Shown piece after piece: positions 44,685-53,086 of a stretch of 64,000 nucleotides of DNA (positions are counted from its first letter, which is position 1; each line of letters opens with the position of its first letter). The stretch lies in assembly GCA_016722285.1 (NCBI GenBank), contig JADKGI010000001.1:868001-932000 (forward strand), written 5' to 3'. The notes beneath the pieces were generated by a model that was not told the origin of the DNA, did not search any database, and saw only the letters and a program-made list of their open reading frames with translations. Source of the stretch: Saprospiraceae bacterium (lineage in GTDB: Bacteria; Bacteroidota; Bacteroidia; Chitinophagales; Saprospiraceae). The translations under genes were made by a program, and so were the position numbers.

Positions 44685-45049
44685 CATCTTGAGTAAATCT
44701 GTTTTACTATTTTCATCCTAATTTTAGCTGAAATTAGCAATATATATCTAAATATACTTAGATTTAGAAGCTCATATTTGACATGTGTGTATAACTTATT
44801 GCACTTTCTGTATCCAATCCCTCCCAAAGTAGTGAAAAGCAATTAAAGGATGGAAAAAGTTTCGATGGGCGGGTCTTCCCTTTAAGGGAATGAGCCTGCG
44901 GCCTACGGAGTCAGGCAGGCCCGCCTGACCACTACATGGTAGTCGGGCAGGGGTAGCGCAGCAAATGATCAAATTTGTGCTATCTGTTTTACACACATTT
45001 GACATTCCCTCACTTCTATGATTCAAAAAAATAAGTTGTTTTCCCTGAA
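44685..45049. other. Intergenic region containing a GC-rich repeat
   Basis: 365 bases between convergent genes. Apart from the GC-rich palindromic element at 44866-44960, nothing coding is supported; the frame across it on the minus strand is a product of the repeat. Confidence 0.5.
44866..44960. repeat. GC-rich palindromic element
   Basis: A block far richer in G+C than its AT-rich surroundings. It contains TTCCCTT-T-AAGGGAA (44876-44890) and a long hairpin, CCTGACCACTAC (44924-44935) against GTAGTCGGGCAGG (44939-44951) around an ATG loop. Several GGCC/CAGGC motifs lie between. This has the look of an interspersed genomic repeat. Confidence 0.65.
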
Positions 45050-46012
45050 TCATATTATTTTAATATCCATCATACATTTGAAATGTCCTTTAGGACAGTG
45101 ATCAAAGCCCAACTTGGAGCAAGGGCGACAGGATAGATCTTTTACCTGATAGTCCGTATGGCTGTCAGGATGATTGTAGCCATAAAAAGGATACATTCCG
45201 AATTCAGGTATTGTATTTCCCCAAAGTACAATCAATTCCTTCTGAAGAGCGGCAGCTATATGCATTAATCCTGTATCCCCTGAAACAACCAGGGATGCGT
45301 GATTGATGATACCGGCACTCACACCCAAACCAATTTTTCCAGTAAAATTGATTACTTTTTTAGGGAATAATTCTGCAATTTCATGGGCCAGATCATGAAC
45401 ATCCTTTCCCCCAAGTAATATTGTCGGGTGCTTATACAAAGCGATAATATCTATACATTTTTCCTTCGGTATGCGTTTTGTAAAATAAGTTGCTCCCAGT
45501 ACCAGTACCTGATATTCTGATACGCCCTTTATGAGATCCTGGGCATCATACTCATCTTCAGGCATGATAAAGTAGTCCAATCCATCTCCATCATCTTTTA
45601 TCCCCAAATCGGACATCGCTTCAAAGTATCTGTCAACAATATGCTTGCCTACCGGAAGCTTGTTAATCTTAAGGTTAACTGCCAGCCACTTACTTACATT
45701 GAGTTTATCATATTTGATGGTTTTTATTCCTAATGTCTGAGAGATGCGAATTGACCTTAAATTTTTATGTAAATCAATTATCAGGTCAAATCCGATATTT
45801 TTTAACTCTTCAATCGTGTCCTGAATATTATCTTTTAGCCGGTGAATCCGGTCAATGTAGGGGTTTTCATGGATTACATGGGCAAAAGCAGGTTTTACCA
45901 GATAGTGTATCTCAGCTTTGGTCTGATTCTTCAAACACCTTATGACAGGAGTCGTCAGAATGATATCCCCAATAGATGAAAAACGAATGATGAGAATCTT
46001 CCTAAATGGCAT
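45050..46012 (-). CDS. Glycosyltransferase family 9 (heptosyltransferase-like)
   Basis: 320 residues of the ADP-heptose:LPS heptosyltransferase fold. It starts KILIIRFSSIGDIILTTPVI, the family opening, has LIIDLHKNLRSIRI and, in the C-terminal half, NHASLVVSGDTGLMHIAAAL, where the family binds its sugar nucleotide. It is a cytosolic or peripheral enzyme of lipopolysaccharide or other envelope glycan synthesis; donor and acceptor are not readable. It has a -7 element 17 bases upstream. It is not part of the beta-oxidation operon beside it, although on the same strand. Confidence 0.9.
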   Translation of the reverse strand: MPFRKILIIRFSSIGDIILTTPVIRCLKNQTKAEIHYLVKPAFAHVIHENPYIDRIHRLKDNIQDTIEELKNIGFDLIIDLHKNLRSIRISQTLGIKTIKYDKLNVSKWLAVNLKINKLPVGKHIVDRYFEAMSDLGIKDDGDGLDYFIMPEDEYDAQDLIKGVSEYQVLVLGATYFTKRIPKEKCIDIIALYKHPTILLGGKDVHDLAHEIAELFPKKVINFTGKIGLGVSAGIINHASLVVSGDTGLMHIAAALQKELIVLWGNTIPEFGMYPFYGYNHPDSHTDYQVKDLSCRPCSKLGFDHCPKGHFKCMMDIKII

Positions 46013-46028
46013 ATTTGCTCAGTTTGTA

Positions 46029-46036
46029 CAAAAATA
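46029..46036 (-). promoter_or_regulatory. -7 element for the glycosyltransferase gene
   Basis: Minus-strand TATTTTTG matches TAnnTTTG, 17 bases upstream of the ATG at 46012. Confidence 0.4.
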
Positions 46037-46075
46037 CCACATTAAATCAAAATAAACTACAGCTGAGTGATGATC

Positions 46076-47248
46076 TTAATCAAGTATTTCTATGATCCCG
46101 GCAATACCCTGCCCGCCACCTACACATGCAGTGACCATGCCATATTTCTGTTTACGTCGTTTTAGCTCGTTGATTATCTGGATGCTGAGTTTAGCTCCGG
46201 TACAGCCTAGTGGGTGTCCCAGTGCTATAGCTCCTCCGTTAACATTAACAATTTCCGGATTTAATCCTGCTTCTTTTATAACCGCTAATGCCTGGGCAGC
46301 AAAAGCCTCATTGAGTTCAATCAAATCTATATCATCAAGTGTTAAACCGGCCTGTTTCAGAGCTTTGGGAATGGCTACTACCGGCCCGATACCCATATAC
46401 AAAGGGTCAACACCCCCTACAGCACATGAAACAAGTCTCGCAATTGGCGACAGCTTAAGTCTATTGACCATTTCTTCACTCATCACTATGACAAAGGCAG
46501 CGCCATCAGATGTTTGAGAAGAATTACCTGCTGTTACGACCCCTCCCAATTTAAATGCTGGTTTTAATCGGGCTAATGCTTCCATATTTGTATCAGGTCG
46601 CACACCTTCATCTGTGTCTATAATAAACTCTTTTTCTACTCTCTTATCATTTTCAACAAATACTTCCTTTACCGTAATCGGTACGATTTCATCTTTAAAC
46701 TTACCATTCTTTATTGCTGCCGCTGCAAGTGAATGGGATCTTACAGAAAATTCATCTGCCTGTTCACGTGTCACGTTATATTTACTTGCCACGGCCTCAG
46801 CAGTATGACCCATACTCACATGATAATTTATATTTTGCATGGCCGCTTCATAACTTGGAGCCAGCTTATATCCTGTCATAGGAATAAGTGACATGGACTC
46901 TGCTCCACCAGCTATAAAACAATGTCCCATTCCTGCATTAATTTTGGCAGTAGCAATAGCGATTGCTTCCAGACCTGATGCACAATATCTGTTGATGGTC
47001 AAACCCGGTACATCCTGCCCAAGAGCTCTGGCTGCTATCAGTCTTCCTACCTGCAGACCTTGCTCGCCCTCAGGGTTTGCACAACCCACTATCACATCAT
47101 CTATTTCCATTGGCTCCAGTTGCGGAATCTCAGATACTAAATAGGTTATTATCTCTACAGCAAGATCATCTGATCTGAAGTTGCGAAAACCACCCTTTTT
47201 TGCTTTTCCGACTGCAGATCTGAATCCTTTTATGATATATGCATTCAT
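46076..47248 (-). CDS. fadA: Acetyl-CoA C-acyltransferase (3-ketoacyl-CoA thiolase)
   Basis: A 390-residue thiolase cleaving 3-ketoacyl-CoA in the last step of beta-oxidation. The acyl-accepting Cys lies in NRYCASGLEAIAIA, the second signature is NVNGGAIALGHPLGCTGAKL and the C-terminal catalytic Cys is in VTACVGGGQGIAG. It starts MNAYIIKGFRSAVGKAKKGG, full length. It is 46 bases downstream of the multifunctional dehydrogenase/hydratase gene, and the two form a standard beta-oxidation pair. Confidence 0.95.
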   Translation of the reverse strand: MNAYIIKGFRSAVGKAKKGGFRNFRSDDLAVEIITYLVSEIPQLEPMEIDDVIVGCANPEGEQGLQVGRLIAARALGQDVPGLTINRYCASGLEAIAIATAKINAGMGHCFIAGGAESMSLIPMTGYKLAPSYEAAMQNINYHVSMGHTAEAVASKYNVTREQADEFSVRSHSLAAAAIKNGKFKDEIVPITVKEVFVENDKRVEKEFIIDTDEGVRPDTNMEALARLKPAFKLGGVVTAGNSSQTSDGAAFVIVMSEEMVNRLKLSPIARLVSCAVGGVDPLYMGIGPVVAIPKALKQAGLTLDDIDLIELNEAFAAQALAVIKEAGLNPEIVNVNGGAIALGHPLGCTGAKLSIQIINELKRRKQKYGMVTACVGGGQGIAGIIEILD

Positions 47249-47294
47249 TTTTATTTTTTTAACATTAATGATTTAGATAAAATTTTGAGACTCT

Positions 47295-49692
47295 TTAATT
47301 CCTCAATGGCTTATTATTCATAAGCAAATACTGGATTCTGTCCAGTGTCTTCTGATTGCCCAACAACTGTAGGAAGGCTTCCCTTTCGATGTCAAGCAGA
47401 TATTGCTCAGAAACTTTCTGCTGCCCCGTGAGATCACCGCCACACAAGACATATGCGACTTTTTTGGCTATTTCCAGATCATAAGCGGACATATATTTTC
47501 CAAGATAAAATTCATTGAGGGCAGTATATAATGTCCCTAATCCGCCTCTCCCAAGTACGGTGACTTCTTTTGGAATAGGAGCCGTATAATGTCTTGCCAA
47601 TTCAAGCACTTTAGCTTTTGCTGTACTTAAAACACTGCTTAGATTGATTTCTACCATATCCCTGTCATGAAGCAAATATCCATGATTGAATCCTTCATAT
47701 GCCGACGTAGATACAGTGGCTGTAGCAATGGTCTTTAATTTTTCGATCAATGTTGGTATCTGTACATCTCCTTCAAAAAAGGAATCCGATGCTCTGACGG
47801 CAAATTCCTTTGTTCCTCCACCGCCAGGTATGAGACCAACACCAACTTCTACTAGTCCTATGTAAGACTCAGCATGGCAGACTGAAGCATCAGTATGCAT
47901 CAATATCTCACAGCCCCCTCCGAAAACATAACCTTGTGTTGCAGTGACAATCGGTACAGGAGCATATCTCATTGCCATATTTATCTGCTGAAATCCGTTG
48001 ACCATCTCGTCGAGCTTAGCAAAATCCTTTTGCATAGCCACCATCCCTACATTCATTAGATTTGCACCTACAGTAAAGTTTTTGGCGTTATTTCCTATGA
48101 CAATACCTGCCCAGTCTCCGCTTTGCGCTATATTCAGTGCTTCAATGGCACCTTGACCTATACCTTCTCCGATAGCGTTGGATTTAGACGTAAACTCAAA
48201 GCAAAGCACCCCGTCACCTATATCGTGGATGATACATTCAGAGTTTTTGTAAACGGGGGCATTAATTCTATAATTATCCAGATGTATGTTCAGTTCAGTA
48301 CCGGGAATCACCTGATATGTCCCAGTGTTCAGATCATAGTATTTTCTTTTTCCATTCTCGGACTTGTAGAAAGATTTGATCCCTTTAGCTAACATTTCAT
48401 TGATCCAGGCGGGTACTTTTTCGCCTATTTTCGTTGCCATGGCAGCTGCATCTTCAATGCCTATCATATCCCAATACTCAAATGGACCATAGTTCCAGGC
48501 ATATCCGGCCTTCATCGCATTGTCAATACTATAAATATTATCACTAATTTCCGGAATTCGGTTGGCTGCGTATGTCATAACGCCCAGAAGCAGATCTCGT
48601 ACTAAATGTCCTGATTTCTCATCTGAGGCCATCATTTCTTTGAGTCGCTTATCCATGATTTCGACCTTTTTGGCTATGCCTACCACAGGTATCATTGGCT
48701 TCTGAGCTGGCTTATACTCAAGGGTTTTCAGGTCAAGTGCCAGGATAATCCTGCTTCCCTTCTCATCCCTCTGTTCTGTTTTTTTGTAAAACCCCTGTCC
48801 CGATTTATCACCCAGAAAATTGTTGTCCAATAAAAACTGAGTTGCTTTAGCTGTTGGTCTGTTTTTGAGTACTTTTACATACTCATCGTCAGGGCAATTG
48901 TCAATGACTCCTTTAGTGACTTTTACTGAAGTATCCAGGCCGACCAGGTCAAGTAGGCGATAACTTCCGGTATTCGGCCATCCGATGGTTTCGCCGGTAA
49001 TTTTATCTACTTCCTCAATAGAAAGTCCATATTTTTCAGTGAGTTCACCCACCTTGTTTCCACTATAAAAGCCTATCCTATTGGCTATGAAAGCAGGCGT
49101 GTCCTTACAATGCACAGCTTTTTTTCCTAAATATACTTCTGCATAACGCATCCAGAAATCCACGACTTCTTCGTCCGTCCCGGAATGAGGAATTACCTCA
49201 AATAATGCCATATATCGGGCAGGATTAAAAAAGTGAGTGCCGCAGAAATTTTTTCTGAAGTCTTCACTTCTGCCTTCTGCAAGCTGCGAAATAGGGATAC
49301 CTGATGTATTAGAAGTCACCAGAGATCCTGAACTCCGAAGTTTATCTATTTTTTCAAAAATTTGTCTTTTGATATCAAGTCTCTCGACTACAACCTCGAT
49401 GATCCAGTCGCACGATGCTATCTGAGCCATATCATCATCAAAATTACCAGTAGTGATACGAGATGCAAAAGCAACATCGTATAGTGGAGCTGGCTTTGAT
49501 TTTATGGCATTGGCCAGTGATGTATCAGCAATTCGGTTTCGGGCTACCGTATTGTTTTTGCTTTTCGTCCAGGTCAAAAGGAACAATATCCAACATAATT
49601 ACTTCCAGACCTGCATTGGCTAGGTGGCAGGCAATGCCTGTACCCATGACTCCTGATCCCAATACAGCTACTTTTTTTATTCTATGTGTCAT
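47295..49692 (-). CDS. 3-Hydroxyacyl-CoA dehydrogenase/enoyl-CoA hydratase, frameshifted
   Basis: A bifunctional beta-oxidation enzyme of about 799 residues, dehydrogenase first and hydratase last (FadN-like order). The N-terminus in one frame has the NAD motif KKVAVLGSGVMGTGIACHL. The rest, in another frame, has SNTSGIPISQLAEG, GTHFFNPARYM, then a crotonase domain with IVIGNNAKNFTVGANLMNV, GYVFGGGCEILMHTD and GVGLIPGGGGTKE. The frames join as EKQKNNTVARNRIAD if one A is added at the A5 run opposite 49555-49559. The start is ATG 49692 (MTHRIKKVAV); a TTG at 49719 is less likely. One-base loss, probably a sequencing error. Confidence 0.92.
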
Positions 49693-49903
49693 ATTTTTAT
49701 GGCTGATATGAATTTTCAAAAAATTTTACCATAAAATTAAGCTCTTTTTCCGAAAGGAGAAATATTTGGGTACAAAAATTTAACTCTGAGTTAAATTTTT
49801 GTTGTCCGGGTAAAAAAAGGCAAGCCAAATTAATGACTCACCTTTCTATTAACTAACAAATCACCTTTAATTTTCAAAAGACCTTGTTCTAGCAGATTTT
49901 GGG

Positions 49904-50047
49904 TTAAACTCTTTGTGTGTCTACTTTTTCAGATTCACTGATTCTAAGTTCCTTTTTATCCACCCAATGGCCTCCCTGCGTCTTTGTAATCTCTTTAACC
50001 AAGTCCTTTACTTGTTCTGTAATTACATTGTTGATAATACTTAACAT
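49904..50047 (-). CDS. Putative 47-residue small protein at the head of the beta-oxidation operon
   Basis: An ATG at 50047 opens a 47-codon frame ending TAA at 49904. The product starts MLSIINNVITEQVKDLVKEI, which would form an amphipathic helix, followed by TKTQGGHWVDKKELRIS and an acidic-basic tail. It is preceded by a near-perfect Bacteroidota promoter 30 bases upstream and followed 212 bases later by the fatty-acid oxidation genes on the same strand. I recognise no family. It could equally be the untranslated leader of that operon; the promoter is the stronger part of the evidence. Confidence 0.45.
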   Translation of the reverse strand: MLSIINNVITEQVKDLVKEITKTQGGHWVDKKELRISESEKVDTQRV

Positions 50048-50076
50048 ATTACCTTTATTTTATTTAATTCATAACG

Positions 50077-50108
50077 CAAAAGTAGGTAAAATGATCAGAC
50101 AAGTCAAA
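50077..50108 (-). promoter_or_regulatory. Consensus promoter of the small ORF / beta-oxidation unit
   Basis: On the minus strand, TTTG (50108-50105), then 20 bases, then TACTTTTG (50084-50077). Both boxes and the spacing match the Bacteroidota consensus TTTG-N19-21-TAnnTTTG. The strongest promoter by eye in this window. Confidence 0.75.
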
Positions 50109-50385
50109 TAGTTTAACTATACCTTAACAATATTTTATTTCGTAGCAAGACCTTTTTTAAAGTTATTTTATTATTACATTTTGCTATTGTACATTTTATT
50201 AATATTTTATTTGTTTTATTAATTTTATTTTGAAATGCAATCGGCCTTATACAGAAATTCAAAAACTATAAAATAATAAGTATTAAAACAGCCGCCGGTA
50301 TAAAGAAAGTCAATATTAGTTTGCGATCAAATACAGTTTACAATCAATATTCACCCGACGACTGTCATTCCTTGAAGAGCAGATA

Positions 50386-50775
50386 TTAAATTTTAGTGCC
50401 CACTAATTTAAAATTTACTGTTTCATTATCAAACTTCATAGTGTAGCGCAACTCTATTGTTCCGTTGATAAAAAATCCATTTCCTTTAATATTAACATCC
50501 TTATCTACCTGCTGATTAAAAATATTAAAATCCATGACCCTTTCCGTCTGATTATCGATATCGGCTTTAATTGTGTGCCAATAATCGCCATCAAAAGGCG
50601 CTTCAATGATTACATTGTCTCCCTTATCTGTGCTTATGATCAGATCAAAAGGCCCGGCAACACCAATTATGTGTGCCCTGTATATACCGACAACGGGAAG
50701 TATATTTTCATCTATTTCGAAGCAGGATGAAAGTATCATGGCAAGGAAAACAGAAAAAAGTAAAGTACGTATCAT
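50386..50775 (-). CDS. Hypothetical lipoprotein
   Basis: About 129 residues when started at ATG 50775, which places the lipoprotein signal first (MIRTLLFSVFLAMILSSC, lipobox LSSC). A longer frame to 50802 would put nine residues before the signal and is less likely. The mature part (GPFDLIISTDKGDNVIIEAP, GNGFFINGTIELRYTMKFDN) looks like a small beta domain. No named family is recognised. It is divergent from the 51021 gene. Confidence 0.65.
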   Translation of the reverse strand: MIRTLLFSVFLAMILSSCFEIDENILPVVGIYRAHIIGVAGPFDLIISTDKGDNVIIEAPFDGDYWHTIKADIDNQTERVMDFNIFNQQVDKDVNIKGNGFFINGTIELRYTMKFDNETVNFKLVGTKI

Positions 50776-50983
50776 AATCCAACATTTACTGGTATAACTC
50801 AATTCCGGTACCCGATGTGAACTCTCTTGGCATCATTTATCATTAATTTAACTTGAAGTAAAACAATTGTTAAAAATATTATGAAAAAGATGTCTTTTAA
50901 GCATTGGCCATGTCAGAAATCGTCCATTTGCTGATTTCATAATATTAAACATTATTTAATATCAGCGTGAATTTAAATAGCAT

Positions 50984-50991
50984 TACATTTG
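50984..50991 (+). promoter_or_regulatory. -7 element for the 51021 gene
   Basis: TACATTTG, exact to TAnnTTTG, 29 bases before the ATG. Confidence 0.5.
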
Positions 50992-51020
50992 TCCTTATTA
51001 ACCTTTAAAAAATCAAAACA

Positions 51021-51485
51021 ATGAAAAAGTTTTTATGCATTACTTTATTTACTCTAAGCTCTTTATATCTATCTGCTCAACAACAATATACCTGGGAAGA
51101 ATATGGAATTTCTTTTACACTTGCCGATGACTTTAAAGAAAGTGTCAATAGTATTGATGAATTTTCAGCATCTGGAGATGGTATGGAATTGTCGATAATT
51201 CCGTTTAAGGACGATGCCATTGACGATAGTGATATACACGCTTATACCATGTCTATCGCAGAATCTTTAAATCTGGAAAGAGTGGATGATGTGAATACTA
51301 TTGATATAAATGGTTTCAAAGGTGGATATGCTGAAGGTGTACAAAACGGTGCGAAAATATTCGTCATGGGATTAATAGACCCGGATTCTGAAACTAATTT
51401 TTTTGTAATCATTACTTTTCAGGACGAAGATCAGAATGCAATAGATGAGGCTATAAACATTTGTAAGAGTATCAAAAAAATATAA
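51021..51485 (+). CDS. Small secreted protein of unknown function
   Basis: 154 residues with a clear Sec signal peptide (KKFLCITLFTLSSLYLSAQ, cleavage after SAQ). The mature protein is acidic (pattern EEYGISFTLADDFKES, FKDDAIDDSDIHAYTMSIAE, FFVIITFQDEDQNAIDEA) with an alternating beta/alpha look like PsbP- or DUF1795-type folds; that likeness is only an impression. It has its own promoter element and a strong terminator directly after the stop, so it is a single-gene unit. Confidence 0.75.
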   Translation: MKKFLCITLFTLSSLYLSAQQQYTWEEYGISFTLADDFKESVNSIDEFSASGDGMELSIIPFKDDAIDDSDIHAYTMSIAESLNLERVDDVNTIDINGFKGGYAEGVQNGAKIFVMGLIDPDSETNFFVIITFQDEDQNAIDEAINICKSIKKI

Positions 51486-51487
51486 AT

Positions 51488-51520
51488 AAAATACCCCGAT
51501 TTTAGTCATCGGGGTATTTT
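51488..51520 (+). terminator. Rho-independent terminator
   Basis: AATACCCCGA (51490-51499) pairs perfectly with TCGGGGTATT (51509-51518) over a nine-base loop and is followed by T residues. It lies three bases after the stop of the 51021 gene. Confidence 0.9.
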
Positions 51521-51622
51521 CATATAAAAAGACGAATGTTATTATATTTATTGTCTCATTATTATAAGTTGATGTCATTATAAGAAAATATTTATAACTT
51601 TAACGTGTTATAATTTTTACTT

Positions 51623-52560
51623 ATGAACATCCAATTTGCTCAACTAAGATATTTCGTTGCCCTTGCTTCAACAAAAAACTACAGTGAAGCAGCGTGTCAA
51701 TGTAATGTATCTCAGCCAGCCTTGAGTATGGCTATCAGAAAGATGGAAGAAGATCTCGAGCTGATGCTGATAGACCGTAAAAACAACCCTATATCTCTCA
51801 CTGAAAAAGGAGAATTGATAGCGGCACAAGCCGTAAAAATTCTGGAGGAACTATCAGTATTGGAAAAAATGGCATCCGATTTACACCAGGACAAGCTCAA
51901 AGGCAGTCTTACATTTAGCATTATTCCAACGCTGGCACCATATATTATCCCTCTGTTTGTTGAAAAATTCAGTCAGCTTTTTCCTGATATAGAACTCATC
52001 ATCGAAGAGGAAACTACCAGATCCATAATACAAAAACTTAAGTCTTCTGAGACTGACGCTGCATTACTGGTGACGCCTCTTGATGAAAAATCTCTGATAA
52101 CGCATCCTATTTTTTATGAAGAGTTCTATGTTTTTGCACATGACAAAATGAACAAATCATATATTTTGCCGGAAGATATAGATTTTAAACATTTATGGTT
52201 GCTGGAAGAAGGCCATTGTATGCGGGATCAGATGATAAAACTTTGTGAGTTGAGAAACCTGGAAAATAATAAAATAAAATACAATGCAGGAAGTATTGAA
52301 TCTCTGATGAATATAACTGAATCTATAGGAGAATGACCATTATTCCGGAATTGGCTACCTGGAATCTTACACCGGAGCGAAAAGAACGGGTTATACCTTT
52401 TGTGGAACCTACACCGGTCAGAGAAGTCAGTCTGATACATCATAAATTTACTACAAAATTAAGACTTATTCAAACAGTGCTCAATACCATTACTGATGTC
52501 ATACCTGCTTATATGAAAATAAAAGAAAGTTATCAGCGAATAGACATAGGGCCGGTCTAA
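51623..52560 (+). CDS. oxyR: OxyR-type LysR family peroxide regulator, frameshifted
   Basis: A LysR-type activator sensing hydrogen peroxide through a disulfide. The N-terminal winged HTH is MNIQFAQLRYFVALASTKNY followed by CNVSQPALSMAIRKMEEDL. The effector domain contains EEGHCMRDQMIKLCEL, matching the OxyR redox pair (E. coli Cys199/Cys208). The first frame ends at 52336 after NITESIGE; another frame starting MTIIPELA carries the last 75 residues. Adding one base around 52328-52335 rejoins them. I treat this as one gene of about 312 residues. The stop is five bases from the end of the convergent carbonic anhydrase gene. Confidence 0.9.
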
Positions 52561-52565
52561 TCTTC

Positions 52566-53084
52566 CTATTCATCTTCTTTAAACCAACCGGAATACATCA
52601 CATAATTATTGGCTATGCGGTCAATCTCTCCGGATGAGAGTTCCTGACTGATGGTCTTGATTTTTTTTGCCGGCATACCCGCAAATATAGATCCTGATTC
52701 TACATGTGTATTTTGGGTTACTACCGCACCTGCGGCTATGATAGAATTTGACCCGATCACGCAATTGTCCATAACAATGGCACCCATGCCTATCAATACG
52801 TTGTCATGAATCGTGCATCCGTGGACAATGGCATTGTGGCCAATCGATACATTATTCCCTATATTAGTGGGAAACTTCAGATAAGTACAGTGAATGACTG
52901 CACCATCCTGAACATTTACTTTATCTCCCATTCTGATAAAGTGCACATCGCCCCGAATCACAGCATTAAACCAAACACTACACTGCTTACCCATTTTGAC
53001 ATCTCCCACGATGGTTGCATTTTCGGCTATATAGCAGTCGTCCCCAAATTGAGGTAATTTCCCTTTTACTGATTTGATTAACAT
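52566..53084 (-). CDS. Gamma-carbonic anhydrase-like hexapeptide-repeat protein
   Basis: 172 residues forming a left-handed beta-helix of hexapeptide repeats (YIAENATIVGDVKMGKQC, SVWFNAVIRGDVHFIRMG, VQDGAVIHC, IGHNAIVHGC). The histidines in GAVIHC and SIGHNAIVHGC match the metal ligands of the gamma-carbonic anhydrase/YrdA family. CO2 hydration is possible but often unproven in YrdA-like members. The gene begins two bases before the previous gene's stop region and is the last gene of the leftward 59039-52566 unit. Confidence 0.9.
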   Translation of the reverse strand: MLIKSVKGKLPQFGDDCYIAENATIVGDVKMGKQCSVWFNAVIRGDVHFIRMGDKVNVQDGAVIHCTYLKFPTNIGNNVSIGHNAIVHGCTIHDNVLIGMGAIVMDNCVIGSNSIIAAGAVVTQNTHVESGSIFAGMPAKKIKTISQELSSGEIDRIANNYVMYSGWFKEDE

Positions 53085-53086
53085 AG

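Larger units (their letters stand above)
49720..50385. other. AT-rich intergenic region with a small ORF and promoter
   Basis: 666 bases without a large gene. It contains the 47-codon ORF (49904-50047, minus strand) and its promoter (50077-50108). The remaining part, 50109-50385, is very AT-rich and shows nothing I can support. Confidence 0.5.

Noticed and set aside
44796..45053. 85-codon minus-strand ORF
   Set aside because: It runs through the GC-rich palindromic repeat and encodes Cys/Pro/Gly-rich sequence with no family; it is a by-product of the repeat.
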